Origin: Ascaris suum
Lineage: Eukaryota; Nematoda; Chromadorea; Rhabditida; Ascarididae
NCBI GenBank assembly: GCA_013433145.1
Contig: CM024177.1
Coordinates: 4,552,110 to 4,616,109 of the forward strand
Reading direction: 5' to 3'
DNA length: 64,000 nt
This document shows, one piece after another, positions 27,534 to 40,860 of the stretch. Numbering within the stretch: position 1 is the stretch's first letter; each line of letters begins with the position of its first letter. The notes beneath the pieces were generated by a model. The model made no database searches. It worked only from the letters and a program-made list of their open reading frames with translations, and had not been told where the DNA came from. Made by a program: the position numbers and the translations under genes.

Positions 27534-30500
27534 CTGTAAAAGCCCATTTGCATTCACTTCGCTCTCTTAGGTTTGATTCTCGAAGTGCTCTCTTATCTAT
27601 TTCCACATTTCACATTCTAACATTTTTGCTTCCGCAAAAAACTTCAGCTTCGCTAAAATCCACCTTCGCATTCACCAATCTGCCAATATTTTAAAAATGC
27701 TCTTTTCCGCATTTTTCGAAAATAATACATCGAAACATATAAATTTTCACTAAAATGATTTACTTCAACATCGATTTCAAATAAAAAGAAGTCATGTGAT
27801 GAACCTCACTGCTAAATTTGCTTCAAGTTTCTACCTATAAAACTGATAACTACAGCATTATACAGCAATAATAAAACAAAAAAAGGCATCGGGAAATGAG
27901 CAGCGTCCATCGAAATGTCGGTTTTTGAATGCAGAAGATTAAATCGACACTCTAAGCGACAATATTAAAGGATGTTAGTTATTGCAGAGGCAGGTCATTC
28001 GAGTACGTGTTTCTCCGATTACACTTTAGACAGTAGTTACAACTATTTTCGAAGTACCAAATGACCATTCTGCATTCGTTCTCTCTAACGCCCATCCGCA
28101 GTGCACAATGAACCTATGCGTGAAGACATCTGAGTGCGGAAAAACCTAAAACTGAATTACTTGGGGAATTTTATTCAGCACCAAGAGCGCACACGCAAAC
28201 GCAAGGGGACAACAATGACATAACAAAGCTGGGCATGTTCATGGCCATAGAAACGGGGCGAAGATAAGAGGGAGGGTAGTGGAGAAGATGGAGGGAGAGA
28301 ACGAAGGGGAGATCGAAGAAGAAGAGGCATGAAATGAATATAAACGGAAAGAGAAATTTCAAAACAGGCGCCTAAAAATACTATTCGCACACATGTTACA
28401 GCTGATCCCTAATGATAAAATTCTAAACGATAATGAGAAGTCAGACCCAAAAGTTCAGAAATTTCCTATGAGAACATCTCATCCCTCCCCATCTCCCTAT
28501 TTGAAGCGAATGCTTTCTGCGAAATGATTCCAACGACTATTGGCGTCATCAATACGAAAAGCTTCATAGAAGAGAGTAACACATGCAATAAGCACATCGC
28601 TAACAGGTCACTCGTTCACACAGAAAAAACACTGCGACGTCGCTTGCTTCTCAATTATTCATCAACCGAGACAAAAAAGACGTGCTCGACACGGTTCCCA
28701 TTGCAAGCAGGATCAAATGAATCAATGTATATCGTAATCCTCAACCAGCCATCTGCACCCTTTTGTGATACATTTAGTCACGAATAAGGGAATGCTCTGG
28801 GGGTAATAATGTGCAAAAGCAATCCATTACACTTCATCAAGACTATGATAACTCGTACAAAGACGATAGGTCAGCGAGCAGTGGGGACAACGGGGAGGGG
28901 GTAACCGACCATTATATATAGTTTCGTTCGCCAAAGCTTTCGACGGAAAAATAGCCTCAACATGAAGAATCCGCTGCCAAATAATAATGGTAGGAAATTC
29001 ATGATAACCTCAGAGATTTTATAGACGGTAATATGGCATACTTCATCAATAATAAGAAGGCAACGCGCACGATTTCAGCGAAACGAACAAAAAATTTCCA
29101 AACGATATCACAGAAACGCTAAAAAAGTCTCACAATCCACGAAAAAAGCAGCAAAAGAAAATTATAAACGATATCTTATGTTTAAGAGAGTAAAAAGTGA
29201 AAGAAGACACTTCATTTCTATGATTTGTGTCCGAAGTTCTTTGAATTCAAACCGTAAAAGAAGGGAAATAATTGCATAAACGAAAACGAAAAAAGCCAAA
29301 ATGGTTGCTGATGAAAAATTAATGCAGTAAAACTGACATAAAATATATTTAAAATGAGAGGAAATTAAGCAAAAAAAAAAATGGAAATATCGAAGTAAAA
29401 AAGAAAAACATTGATAGATATGATTATTCCCTCTCCGGGGATCTAAAATTTCCGCCGTCGATCAAAATTCGTACCACCGAAGTCGTGTTGCCTTCTTATC
29501 TTCCCGTTCACCAACTATTGCATTCACATTTATAAAAATCGCTCGTTGATGCAATGTCGGCTGCAATTCTCTATCAACAGCATCGACAGCACTCTCCTTC
29601 CCCTCAGATTGCTTCAATCATTTTCACTTACTAAAATCAATTAAACCTGCAGGATATTACAAAAGGGTTAAAAGAAACTCGTCAATGAACAACGCAGAAT
29701 TCAACGAAATATTGCTTTTTTTTTTAAAACTTGAATTTTGCAACAACATAAACACCCAATAAGAAACGAAAATCAATGACTCGAGTTCGAATCCTCAATA
29801 AAACGAAAATTTTCCACACCTTTACTTGAAAACACTCTTTTCGAAACGAAAAACCAAGACTCCATAAGACTGAATTCAGTTCGCGGAGAAAGTTGAAATA
29901 AAATTATGTTTGAAGGGAAATTTCTACCAGCCGAAAACAAAATGAGTCATAAAATATTGATGGATCATTTGAAGCCGATAGTTAGATGGAATTTTCGGAA
30001 GGAGACGACAGAGGCTTCTCGCTTTCATTTTGCAATAAAGAATGATGCAGATTCCATTTATTGAGTGACGACTTAAGGCAACGAATAAGATGCAATTATT
30101 CGATTCTAGATAAAATTATTTACTGATATTGCACACTTAGTTGGCAAAAAACAATGCGAAATTTGATGAAGATAGACAATCGTTTTTTAAAACTATCATT
30201 TTATGATATTGACTAAACGATCGAGAAAATCTTCGACACAACAATCGAAAATTCAATATTCTTCTACAGACCCACATTCGATGCCACTCCAGAACAGCAC
30301 CTTAAAGCAAAACAGCATGGCCCAAGTCTTATAATTGTAGGCAAGCCTCATTTCTTTGCTACTCGCTTTGTGTTTCAATAACCACGATCACCTCCCCAAA
30401 CAACGGGGGGTATATTACCGTGGAAGTAGCGAATATGTTTTGTTGAAAGAAGGGCATGGGATGAGTCGGTTTTTCTGAGGAAGAGGTGCGGCTCCTCTAA

Positions 30501-31063
30501 GGGGGCTACACAGACCTTGTTCTTTTTTGTACAAATGTTCACTACTATAACGAAAGGAGCTTAGACTTATTAGAGATAAAACGCTAAAGTCGCTATCTGA
30601 TGATGATATAGCTTTCCAATATCTATGGTTTAATAAGCAGTAGGCTTAGAAAAAAGCGTCCCCCTTCCCCCCTCCCCCCACCGTTTCGACACCTCTCTAT
30701 GTGAGTTATCGAATTTCTTTGAACTTGGCATGCATATTTCTAACATTTGCTCAAGCACCTTTTGCTGGTGACTGGAATTCTTTTCTCAGATAAAATATCG
30801 AATCATTGAAGGAAGCTAGAAAGACCTGATTTATTAAAATCAGCCTTTAAGAGAGTCAACAAAGACTCAATACGGTTTCACATACCCGCTTATCTATGGA
30901 TGTACACAACAAGCCGATCGCCGATCAGCTGACATCTGAGCAGTGCCCGGATATAATCGCATTCCGACAATACGGGTCTTTGATCTTAATCACCTCAACA
31001 ACAAATTGCTTAGCAACGCTGCTTGCCAACAAACCCCACATAACGTAGCCAAACATCATGTAC

Positions 31064-31163
31064 TTCCTGAAAGCTTCGGCCGGTTGCTGAGCAAAAAAAA
31101 ATTTGATCGCTCACCACCACCAAACGTCGCCCCTTCGCCTTCTCGTCGAAACAGCTCAGAAGA
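31064..31163 (-). CDS. Candidate internal exon, unrecognised
   Basis: Minus-strand 100-nt segment from a ttgtccgcacag acceptor to a GGAA|gtacat donor. It is open in one phase with a protein-like, charged and glycine-rich product (begins SSELFRREGEGATFGGGERS). The plus strand is also open here with a proline/serine-rich product ending at a stop near 31200, so strand is not certain. Confidence 0.15.
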
Positions 31164-34100
31164 CTGTGCGGACAATGAAGCACAAACACAAACTCACTGA
31201 GCATATATCGATCTGAAAGTGTTGAAAGCTCGTTTTGCCTAAAAAGTGCCAACATCGAATATAAACCACCCCACCCACTCAATAATTCAGACTTAAACAA
31301 GAAGCAGGAGGCAGTATTACGAGCAGGAGAAAACAAAACTTAAAAGTTTGCTAGCCATGGCGTACACGGGGAATCCCCTTCATAGTTAAGCAAAAAAGGA
31401 GAGCTGCAAATCCGGAGATTTTCAGGAAGTGAGTCGTAATCTGGCGATAAATGAAGCTAAAGCCCTCGTCGCGACTATTTCAAAGAAGTATCGCTGTCTC
31501 ACAAAAAGATATTTTCAAGTGCGAATTGAAATCACAAAAAACTTTATCAAATTTCGTCGGAAACGTCCGGAATCGGCTCCCAAGAAACTAAACCTACAGC
31601 AGTGGTTTAATGAAACGAATCAAAAAATTGTTCTATTGACTCTATGACGTCATCCAGGGAGTTGGAGAGGAATATTTCGAGACGGACGCCATCATTCGAC
31701 GAGAAAAATTCACTTCCGTTAGCAAAATTGACTATAAAAATTCTTCGCTCATCGACGACAATTTAAATTCTCCTCACTTTTTTCTCAATTCACTACTCCA
31801 CTTTTCTCTTTCTTCTCATCTAAAAATTAAACGAATTTAATCGATAAAACAACAAAAGTATAGCAGTATAAAAATAAGCACTCATCGCTTAATTGCTCTC
31901 CTACTTAGAGGGTGCAATTTTTTTAATGCTATAGTATTTTAAAGGGAAGTTGCAAAGAAGCATTCTGCTTCATATCCTTGCAACTCAAGCAGAATCAACG
32001 GTGCACCAAATTGAGTCATACAGATCAGAAAAGAAGATGTGTTAACGTTGAAACGATCTCAGGCAATTGAATTCCGATGTCAAGTCGGCATTCCCTGCAG
32101 ATTACATAAAAATACAGAGATAAGACATTGCTGTTGAAAAAGCCAAATTCTTCACGCTTCCGAAACGAAAAAAAGAACGGCTTCTGAGGCATGGATGGAA
32201 TTTAAGGTAGTGTAAGTAGACCGCAACTTCTACATTAATAAACAAAAGGAATTGAAACTGATTTGAAAAGGAATAAGCAAAAGCGAATAACGACGGCTCA
32301 ACTTAGCACCGTTCAAGTTTTATCGATATAATTCATATTTTACAAAGAAATGAAAATGCCATAATTTAACGATTATAATTTGAAATAAATAATGATAGTA
32401 CACGATGAGAATGTCTGAAGAAACATTTGTGAGCAAACTCATCGCGATGCATCAATCTCAATGAAGCAAATCGAATGCACAGAGCACAATCAAATAAACC
32501 TCACAGATAAACGAAGTCGATTCACAACCAAAACATCAAAGACAGACTTGTGGATGCAATAATTGCTTCCTAATAACAATTATTACGTTGAAGAAAACTT
32601 CAGTTAAAAAAATCACAGGTGTGCAAATCATTAAGCAATATTTACGCCTCTAAATGAATACCTTCAGTTATACCTTAAAAACACTACTTTAATCTTAAAC
32701 CTCGCCAACTGCAAACTTGGAAACTTGTCACACGTCGGTGAATAAATGAGCTCAAATCTCTAAAAGTAGAATTCCTCAGTAAAACGTTCAATCTGCTCAC
32801 CCTTTATCAAATTGATCAAAGCTTTCAGAGACTATAGAATGACCCAGAGCAATGAATATGACGCTTAACTATTATAAGCAATCGTGCAAATCTAAATCAT
32901 TATAAAGAAAGAATGCAAACGATCGCTGCTACAGCAAACATTCACATATCTTTTCTTCCTCCATTTACCTCTTTTACCTCCTAAAAGAGATTACCGCCAC
33001 AATACGGAAATGGAATCACTAATTAAAAGATTACGGACACAACGCGGAGATGGAATTATTAAATAAAAGACTATGGTTGCAATGCGGACATGGAACTATT
33101 GGATTAAAAGAAGGCACTTAAAATCAGAGCACATCGAATGCAGCAAGCATAATTTGGGCGTGTGCTTTCCACGAATGCAGCCAATAGTACTTAGTGCACA
33201 ACACTGAGTAGTGACCGCAGTGCAATCCAAAAGAACGCTGGTGGTAATTTACAAAGTACCACTCAAGTAATAAAAATTATACATTCGCACACTCACAGAG
33301 AAAGCTATGGATTCAACTTGACGGCACAGAATTCCTTACTCGAATGAGAATGCGCAAAAGATAAAAAGATAAATGAGAAAGAGGAAAGATTTCGGTGCGG
33401 GTGGAAGAAGGGCGAAGGATGGTTGGGACTTGAGGGGAGCGTAGACTGATGGCGGGCAAAAATCGTCTCTCAACGAAGATTTCGCATCGGCTTGGTACAA
33501 CAATCAATTCTGTTCTTTCACTAGAAGTGATCACGATTCGATGCACGATAAGAAAAATAAGTGAGACGCGAGTATCTCAGAGCAGCTGGCACGATATGAT
33601 ATATTCGTTTACATTCCCCTCAACAACTTAACGAACAGTAAACAGGTGAAATACTATCTTCATATTTGAAGTAATCCAACCACTCGCACAAATTTTCCAC
33701 AAAAAGGTCAGCTTTATGCAACTCAAATGTTGTAAAATGAGTTGTTGAATGTGCATAATTTTTCTCACCTTTAATTGCCTATAACTTCTTCGCAGTCAAC
33801 ATTCCTACGAATCAGAGGCTGTTGGGTCATCCATTATACTCGGTACGCGTTATACTCACTAAATTCAATGACTCAGGCTTCAATCGTTCCCGAGCTGAAA
33901 CTAGCAGATAAACAGATAGAGACGTAGAAGTACAGGCGTGAATGCATATACACATATGCCCACATTTGCACACGTCGAGACACGACGCATATTGGCAAAG
34001 CAAATTCTCGAGAAGCTAAAACTTTATGAAAGAAACCAAAAGAACGAACAAATGAAATTTGCACGCGAAATTCGAGAATGGAAATTCACAGCAATAATAC

Positions 34101-35666
34101 CGAAAACGGCATTGGTGACTCTATAAGAAGAGATTTCGAAAACTAACAGTATCCTCTTAGGAGAAGCTGCACCGATTGCTGCTACCCTTCTCAGAATATA
34201 AGCGACTACATCAAAGCCGAGTCAGAAAGAAAACACCATTGAGCCCCAATTCTTTCGCTCTCAATTTACGATTCTTTGCATTTTACAAATAGACATAAAG
34301 ATCACGATATATGAATGCACTGCTCACACTTTGGTTGGAAAATTTCAAAAAATATTGGGAATGTGGGGCAGCGTCGCAACGCCATCTTATAATTAGGTCT
34401 CATTAAGTGGAGAAATTTTTATGACTGAGCAAACTCCTTTAGAAAAGTGTCTTCCTCGCACCGAAAAAATGGGAAAGAACGATTTATTCTTGGTATAAAT
34501 CTCGTCTCAGCTGAAAAACAGTTCAGCCGTCAATAAAACTTTAGCTAATAGCAATTCTTTGCATTGGCCTATAAAGATAAATGATGCATACTGGCACAAG
34601 TGAAGAGGCTGCATATTTAAGTTTCCACAAAGATGACGCGATTTACTGAAATTAAAAAAAAAAAACGTCCCAGCTTCGCTCTATTTTCATCGAATTCCCG
34701 AGCTTCTTTGCCAAGAATTTTTTTCGAATGCTGAACACATTAACATGCAAAACCTATTCCGCAATATGACATTATATAATTCGAACGAAGGTTAATAAGA
34801 TAATAAAAGAACAACGAGTGCATGAAAAATAAAAATTGCCATATTTGAAGAAAAGCGGAGTGAGCCGTAAAATGCGACTGTCCACAAATCACCGATAATA
34901 AAGTGTCAGCAATGATAAACTATATTAGCGATAGACGAAACAGTCAAAAATATCACCACCCCTTCGTACTGTTGTGCACAAAAAATGACGATCCCTCGAG
35001 ACCACGACGGTCAGAGTGTTTCAATTAAATGCGCATATTGCATTCGATATAAGGGAATCGTGAGGCAATTGTAAAAATTTCTGAACCTAAAATAAGCATC
35101 AAAAATATGAGGCTATTTGTGCGGCAAAAACTGATTCACAACGAAATTACGACATATTGGATTTCAAATGCATAAACTTCGCGCTTGAATGGCGAAGCAA
35201 AAAACATCACAGATGATGATTTCATTACGAGAAATGTTCCACACAATAACGCCATCTCGTGATCGATTCTCTGCAAATAAATATACTAGAAAAACAAAAA
35301 AATCACCTTGAAAGGTGTTAGCAAACATATATCAACGAATTAAAAATTATCAGTGATTAAGAAGTTGAGGTCGAATATTCGAATATAAATATATCAGAGC
35401 CCATATTAATTAAGGATATGAATTTGATCAATAACTCATGTCCCTGATCGATTAACCGATTGGTTTGTCGCATCGATATAAGATTAAATAATAACATCAG
35501 CCATGTTCAAAATACCATTTTTTCTCTCTGCGTGCGTCCACATTTACTATTACTGACAACAACGAAGTTGCACAACCTGCAAACTGCAAGGTGAGTGTAC
35601 GGTCGTGATTGATCTCTCTTCTTGCGAGTTCCTTCTTCCATAGATCAGGTTTTCATAAACAGAAAC

Positions 35667-35684
35667 TATATATATATATATATA

Positions 35685-35720
<36 letters not shown>
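35667..35720. repeat. AT dinucleotide microsatellite
   Basis: TA repeats interrupted once by a C near 35686, followed by a short GA stretch. Ordinary microsatellite. Confidence 0.95.
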
Positions 35721-35725
<5 letters not shown>

Positions 35726-38700
35726 TAAAGTGTTATGTGAAAGAATCACGTGATCTAAAAACCTCAGTCGATAGCTGCACATCTCAATTAGAAAAAAGCG
35801 CTACAGTTGACGAACCATGAGGAAAGCTGAGATGGGGAAAGGAGGGGGGAAGGCAGGAGGGAATACGCTTATTGCCCTATCCAAAAGCCTCACAACAATG
35901 GATTTTATCGTTTTCAATAGAGCAGAATTTAAGGAAGGATTCACCGAAAGGATCATCTTCTGCTTTAGCTGTTCGTCACCCTCGCCGACCTCTCACTGGT
36001 GGTTCGGACATTTCTCAATAAAGAAATTCATAGAAAAGCATGTGTGCATAAGTGGAATCAAATAGGCATATGCATCTGGCCTACTCCAATTTTTCCTGTG
36101 AAACTGGTACTCCAACTTTGCATAATAAATTTAACCAAAAAACGCTTTCTGATGGATAAAGAAATGCCTCTAAACATGTAATATAATAGTAAATAGTTCC
36201 TGAATCTGAAAGTAGTCGACAAGCCAGGAGGCAGTTTACGCACAAAGATAATGCCACAATGATAATAATATAAAACATTTAAGGGGTTAATAATCACATT
36301 CAAGTTGGATCAAGGCTCCAATTTTCATCGTTATCGCAGTAAAGCCATCGAATGCACCACATAATATGCATGAAAACCCCCCCGCTCTGAAATAATTGCA
36401 CCCGATAGACGAAATTTATGAACAATTTTTCCTCCTCCCCACTCCACTCCCCCCCCCCCCCCCCTCCCCCCTCAAAAGACATAAGGAAGTTTAATTATGG
36501 TTTACTTAGTCACAGAAGCATACTAATGGAAAATCAAGGATCCTTTACGAGATGAAGTTTAAAAATTTCATCTATGAGTTAACAAGAAAGAAGCGAATGC
36601 AACCGGTGCACAAATCAATCAATAAATCAGGTAAAATGGCATCCTCAGTGCAAATGCCTCTTTTCGTTTGTATTGCCAAACAACTCATCAAAATGCCGAA
36701 TAAAAAACTGTTATTTGTTGGTGTTAGAGAAACATTTTACATCAATGCCTATTCCAATTTAAGCAACGTCATAGATTAAAAGATCGAGCGATTAGACAAC
36801 TCCCTCCTCACCCTCCACCCCCTCCCACTTCTCTTCCCCCCCCCCCCCCCCCTCTCTCAAAGAAATACGTAAATTTTGTATATAAGAAGATACCACACCT
36901 TTGCCATCTTGTGGTAGAATTCAGCTGCAACATTTACCTCATTTATTGAGGAGGAAGCTTGGAATTTCTGCGCCTTTATGAAACTAAGGAAAAAAAGCAA
37001 ACAAGAGTAATCTTTTACAAGCTGTTATCGCAAAGTGAAGTGCAGCAAAACAGATTCCTTGTCCTCCCAACATACCCGCAACGAAGAAACCGGATTTGGC
37101 TAACAAGCTGGTTCAGTACTTAGTACTCCTGCCCGAGATCCTTTCCAATAAATTGGCAGACATTAACATACATAGTGAAGCAAAATGAAGTTTGTGACGC
37201 ATCGTCGCACACAAACAGACAGACAGACAGACAAGCAAGTGCACCACTATTTGTTGGAATATGAGGAAGCAAGTGGAAACGGCGACAGAAATTTGAAGAA
37301 AGGATGAGGAGGCGAACGACGACTGCGTGTCGGAACCGAACCCATTGCACAATTAGCACGTCGTTTTTCCGTGGATCACATCACGCATCGCAGAGACATT
37401 TGCCTCACTATGTCATTTTCCTGATTGGAATTTCATTTTAATGGAGGCACATGGCTGCAGCATCACCTATGTTAATCACTCAATACCACTAATTTCTGGG
37501 AAATTTTACGTTCACTGCTCTCCGCAATGAAATTTGATGAGGCATTTGTCTAAATTCATCAATTTCTTGCCATAAACAATAGCGGAAATTCAAAAAGGTG
37601 AATTATTATTAAGACATTCTGAGAAGGTAAAAATTAAAATTTGGCGATCTATTGCAAGGAATTCTTCCAATGATTTAAATTAAGCGATGAAAATCTTATG
37701 TTTTCAAGTGGCTCTCCCACAAAGATTCTTCCAACTTTTTGACACCAACCACATGTAATGAGCGAAATTTACAAAGCTCAGAGAATGCTGCAAATTTTTA
37801 GACATTTGCTTACCGTCGTCCTTTGGCAGAACATTTCTCAAAGAGAATAAAATCTCCACTTTTATAATCGCACAATTCCATTTCTGACAATTTATCAATT
37901 CCATTATAAAATGCCAATAAAATTCTCCTTTTTAACAAAGACTTCTCACTGTAACATTTCAGCTCAGTGAATGTCCGAATTAACCAAAGAGAATAAAGTT
38001 CGTTGCCTCCGAGTGGCGAAGAGAGACAATCGGACTGCATCAATTGATATCTTGATGGAATAAAGGAAACTTTGAGTGAAGCAAAGCAAATGCGTTGTGT
38101 CAATCGAGCCATCCACTTCAAATAAGCGCGAACTGCGAGTGAAAAAATGCAAAAGGCGAAGAAGAAAAAAAAACAAAAGCTGCACGAGCAATTCTCTTCC
38201 GGTTTACTGCTTAACAGAACCGACTGCTCCCTATAAATGCGCTGCAAATGAATTAATTTATACGAGTGAAAATCTCTATTTTCGATGAAAACAAAACATA
38301 AACCAATAAAGAATAACGAAGCAAATCCAAGTTTAACAACCAGTTGTATGCAAAAAGAAAACAGTACTACAAGTAAATAAATAAAGAACTGTGTAACTGT
38401 TCGCCAGATATACTAGTAAATGACTACTGGCAACTCCAATATGTGAATAAAACGAGTAAAAACTTTATGTAAATGCTAGAAGCACGCACGATCCTTTCTT
38501 CATACCTACCTTGAATCCTCGAATGTAATCCACTCCCCAGTAAAGCCAATTCGCTTAGGCATTTCTCTCCTCCCCTCTTCCGGCGCACTCCTCTTTCCTG
38601 TGGCAGGTGGAATGCTATAGCCGTTGGATAAGAACTCGAGAGTTTACGATAGACTTGCCTACGTATTTATCTATTTCACCGCAGTAAGTCCATTGTATAA

Positions 38701-40354
38701 AAAGTAGTGCAGGCATAAAAATAATATAGCAGTTTCAATAACAAAGTGGACTTTAATTAAGTGAGCGATGCAAGAATGGCTCGAGGATGCACGATAAAGT
38801 TGCTTGCAACAAAAAATGTCCTTTTTCTTCTAGCAATCAATACTGCTAAAGGAAAGAAAGTGAAAACGTTTCCGGGATGAGCAGCCACATCGCTTAAACG
38901 GGATCCTTCCTGCCAGCCTCAACACAACCATTCCACTCTCATTAGAGGGTCATTCACTGTAGGCCTATGCCAACATGAAATCTGCCAACACTTCACGGAT
39001 TTCGTGCACGATCGATTAGTGGCAGTCGCCGCCTGATCTAAACTTCCCCACTGAGAAAACCTACCGACCAGCAGCGTTAGCTTAGCAGTAGTACTACATA
39101 AACATCACATATACCAATAAAGTAAGTGAAAACTTTCTCAAATAAAACAGTCATAAGGTTTTAAACGGCTTCGCTTTAGAAAAAAAGATTCTAAATGAAA
39201 AAAATTCAAACTTTCGCATTGAAACAACGAATTTCTTTCATAATTTAAGAAAAAATGAGGGTCGTTTATGAAAAAAAAAGAAAACAACAAGTTAATGGGA
39301 TATCACAAGATGCTTGAAATTTAGCGTCGTAAATTCTTTGGGAGTTTTGCAATAAAAACTCCCAAATAGGACAGATCACTTCTTTCGTAAATTCCGCGAC
39401 GAGAAACCAAAATAGAAATGTGATATACAGCAAGATATGCAAAGAAAAAATCCACCCGAAATTAAATTTCATCGCCACATACGCAATTTAAAATTGCTAA
39501 GAAAACGCTCAATAATAGAATGCCTTCAAATATGCTTCAAATTTCTTAAAGAAATAAATCCTTCGAGCACACATTCGTATCTGCAATTATAAAAATAATA
39601 GTTAAAAACGCGTTGTTTGAAATATACGAAAGAGAAAGAATGGCCAGAGGAGCACATCGAGCGAACAGCTGACTGAGCGTAAACAATTAACGAATGTTCT
39701 CAAGGCCTACTCGAGTGCACGTGATGGCCTCTGCTTGTGGGCCAAAAACAGAGCAGCTCTTCTCAAGATATTTATGTCTCAAATGCATTGCATAACACCA
39801 CACATTTTATTCATTCCTTTCTCAACGCTTCATCTAATTTCATGCAGTTTGGCAAACTTGCATAACGTCGTAACTCTGCCGATGCACGTGTCTGTGTCTG
39901 TCTATCTGTTTGATAGTTCGAAATCGAGAGACACTTAAGTAAAAGTTGAGAAATTTTGTAGACATAATGTACAATATAATAGCCTACTATATGAAAACCC
40001 ACGTTGACCGTGCTTAAGTGTTTCACACCGAATGAGCTGCGAGAAAAAAAACAGATCTTTTGTGGACGATGTTTAGTGGCGCTCGATTAATTAATGAAAA
40101 CATCATTTCGCAATATTTATTATTTGTTGGTAATTTATGAATGGGTGGAATGCAAACACATATCGTACCAAAACGTATTTCATATTTCCCCATCTGTTAA
40201 ATCAAAAAACTATCATTCGAAAACTACGATTAAAGACCTATAACAGTACAAAGTATATATTTGTTTAATTTTTGATTTTTCTTAATGCAAGCTGAAAAAC
40301 GAGAAGGAATCTGATAACTCTGTACAATGCAAAGTTAAATGCGAGTGAATCGAA

Positions 40355-40540
40355 ATGGATGAACGATTCGGCCATAAAGCACAGCGAAAAATGGATAAAT
40401 TAAAAGAGCTAACGAAAGAACGTCGACATTTACGGCTGAATAAAAAATTTCAAAAAATCAGTGAAGCAGAAAGAGCTAGTTTTGGGAGGAGGTGCTTTTA
40501 TAAGGGAATGTACCAGAAAATTAAGGCTCATAAACGATGA
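40355..40540 (+). CDS. Small basic lysine-rich protein, 61 aa (hypothetical)
   Basis: Complete 61-codon frame from ATG to TGA with an in-frame stop just upstream and AATAAA only a few nucleotides after the stop (about 40546). The product is highly basic and predicted mostly helical (KDK/KER/KHKR-type clusters such as LKELTKERRHLRLNKKF). No family was recognised. It could be a small intronless gene, the terminal exon of a larger one, or a gene fragment; the very close poly(A) signal argues mildly for a real 3' end. Confidence 0.35.
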   Translation: MDERFGHKAQRKMDKLKELTKERRHLRLNKKFQKISEAERASFGRRCFYKGMYQKIKAHKR

Positions 40541-40565
40541 TGAGCAATAAAACTCTCTGAGTCAC

Positions 40566-40721
40566 CCACGCCAAATTGCGCTGCAGAAAAGGAAGCATTG
40601 CAGCAACGGTCGTTGTGCCCAAAGATAAGCCAAAGCGAGCGTACTGCTTGATGACGAAGCGCCGAAACGATCGTATTACCTGACGGAGACGATCACCGGC
40701 TGTTCACATTCACGGGCGTCG
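40566..40721 (-). CDS. Two candidate short exons in a GC-rich patch
   Basis: Minus-strand segments 40721-40680 (acceptor ctttaatag, donor CAG|gtaata, open with DARECEQPVIVSV) and 40580-40566 (acceptor ttccttttctgcag, donor TGG|gtgact) have matching phase. They lie in a patch (40560-40860) clearly richer in G+C than its surroundings. No family recognised. Confidence 0.15.
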
Positions 40722-40860
40722 CTATTAAAGGAAGTTCTGCACGATGCTCTCTGCCACTTTCTAAGCAGACAACTGAGCCGCAAAGGCGCTAATCCGCATT
40801 TGTGCTGCACTTTCGATGCGACAAGTTTCTTCCGAAGCGTCCAATAGGAGTGGAAAGAAG

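Larger units (their letters stand above)
25350..40340. other. Gene-poor 15 kb, no recognised gene
   Basis: AT-rich sequence with no gene I can name. Contains a purine tract (about 26603-26702), an AT dinucleotide repeat (35667-35720), C-runs at 36449-36464 and 36836-36852, and a CAGA repeat near 37215-37233. Protein-like but unplaced open segments occur at 25439-25717 (+), 27071-27190 (+), 31064-31163 (-), 33313-33546 (-) and 33938-34126 (+). None has family resemblance. Confidence 0.45.

Noticed and set aside
29770..29800. gagttcgaatcctc, similar to a tRNA B box
   Set aside because: No A box or acceptor-stem complementarity at the proper distance upstream, so no tRNA fold.
31064..31120. Intron between gtgagc and ttgctcag in the 31.1-kb segment
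   Set aside because: It would be 28 nt long, too short to be spliced; the segment is better read as continuous.
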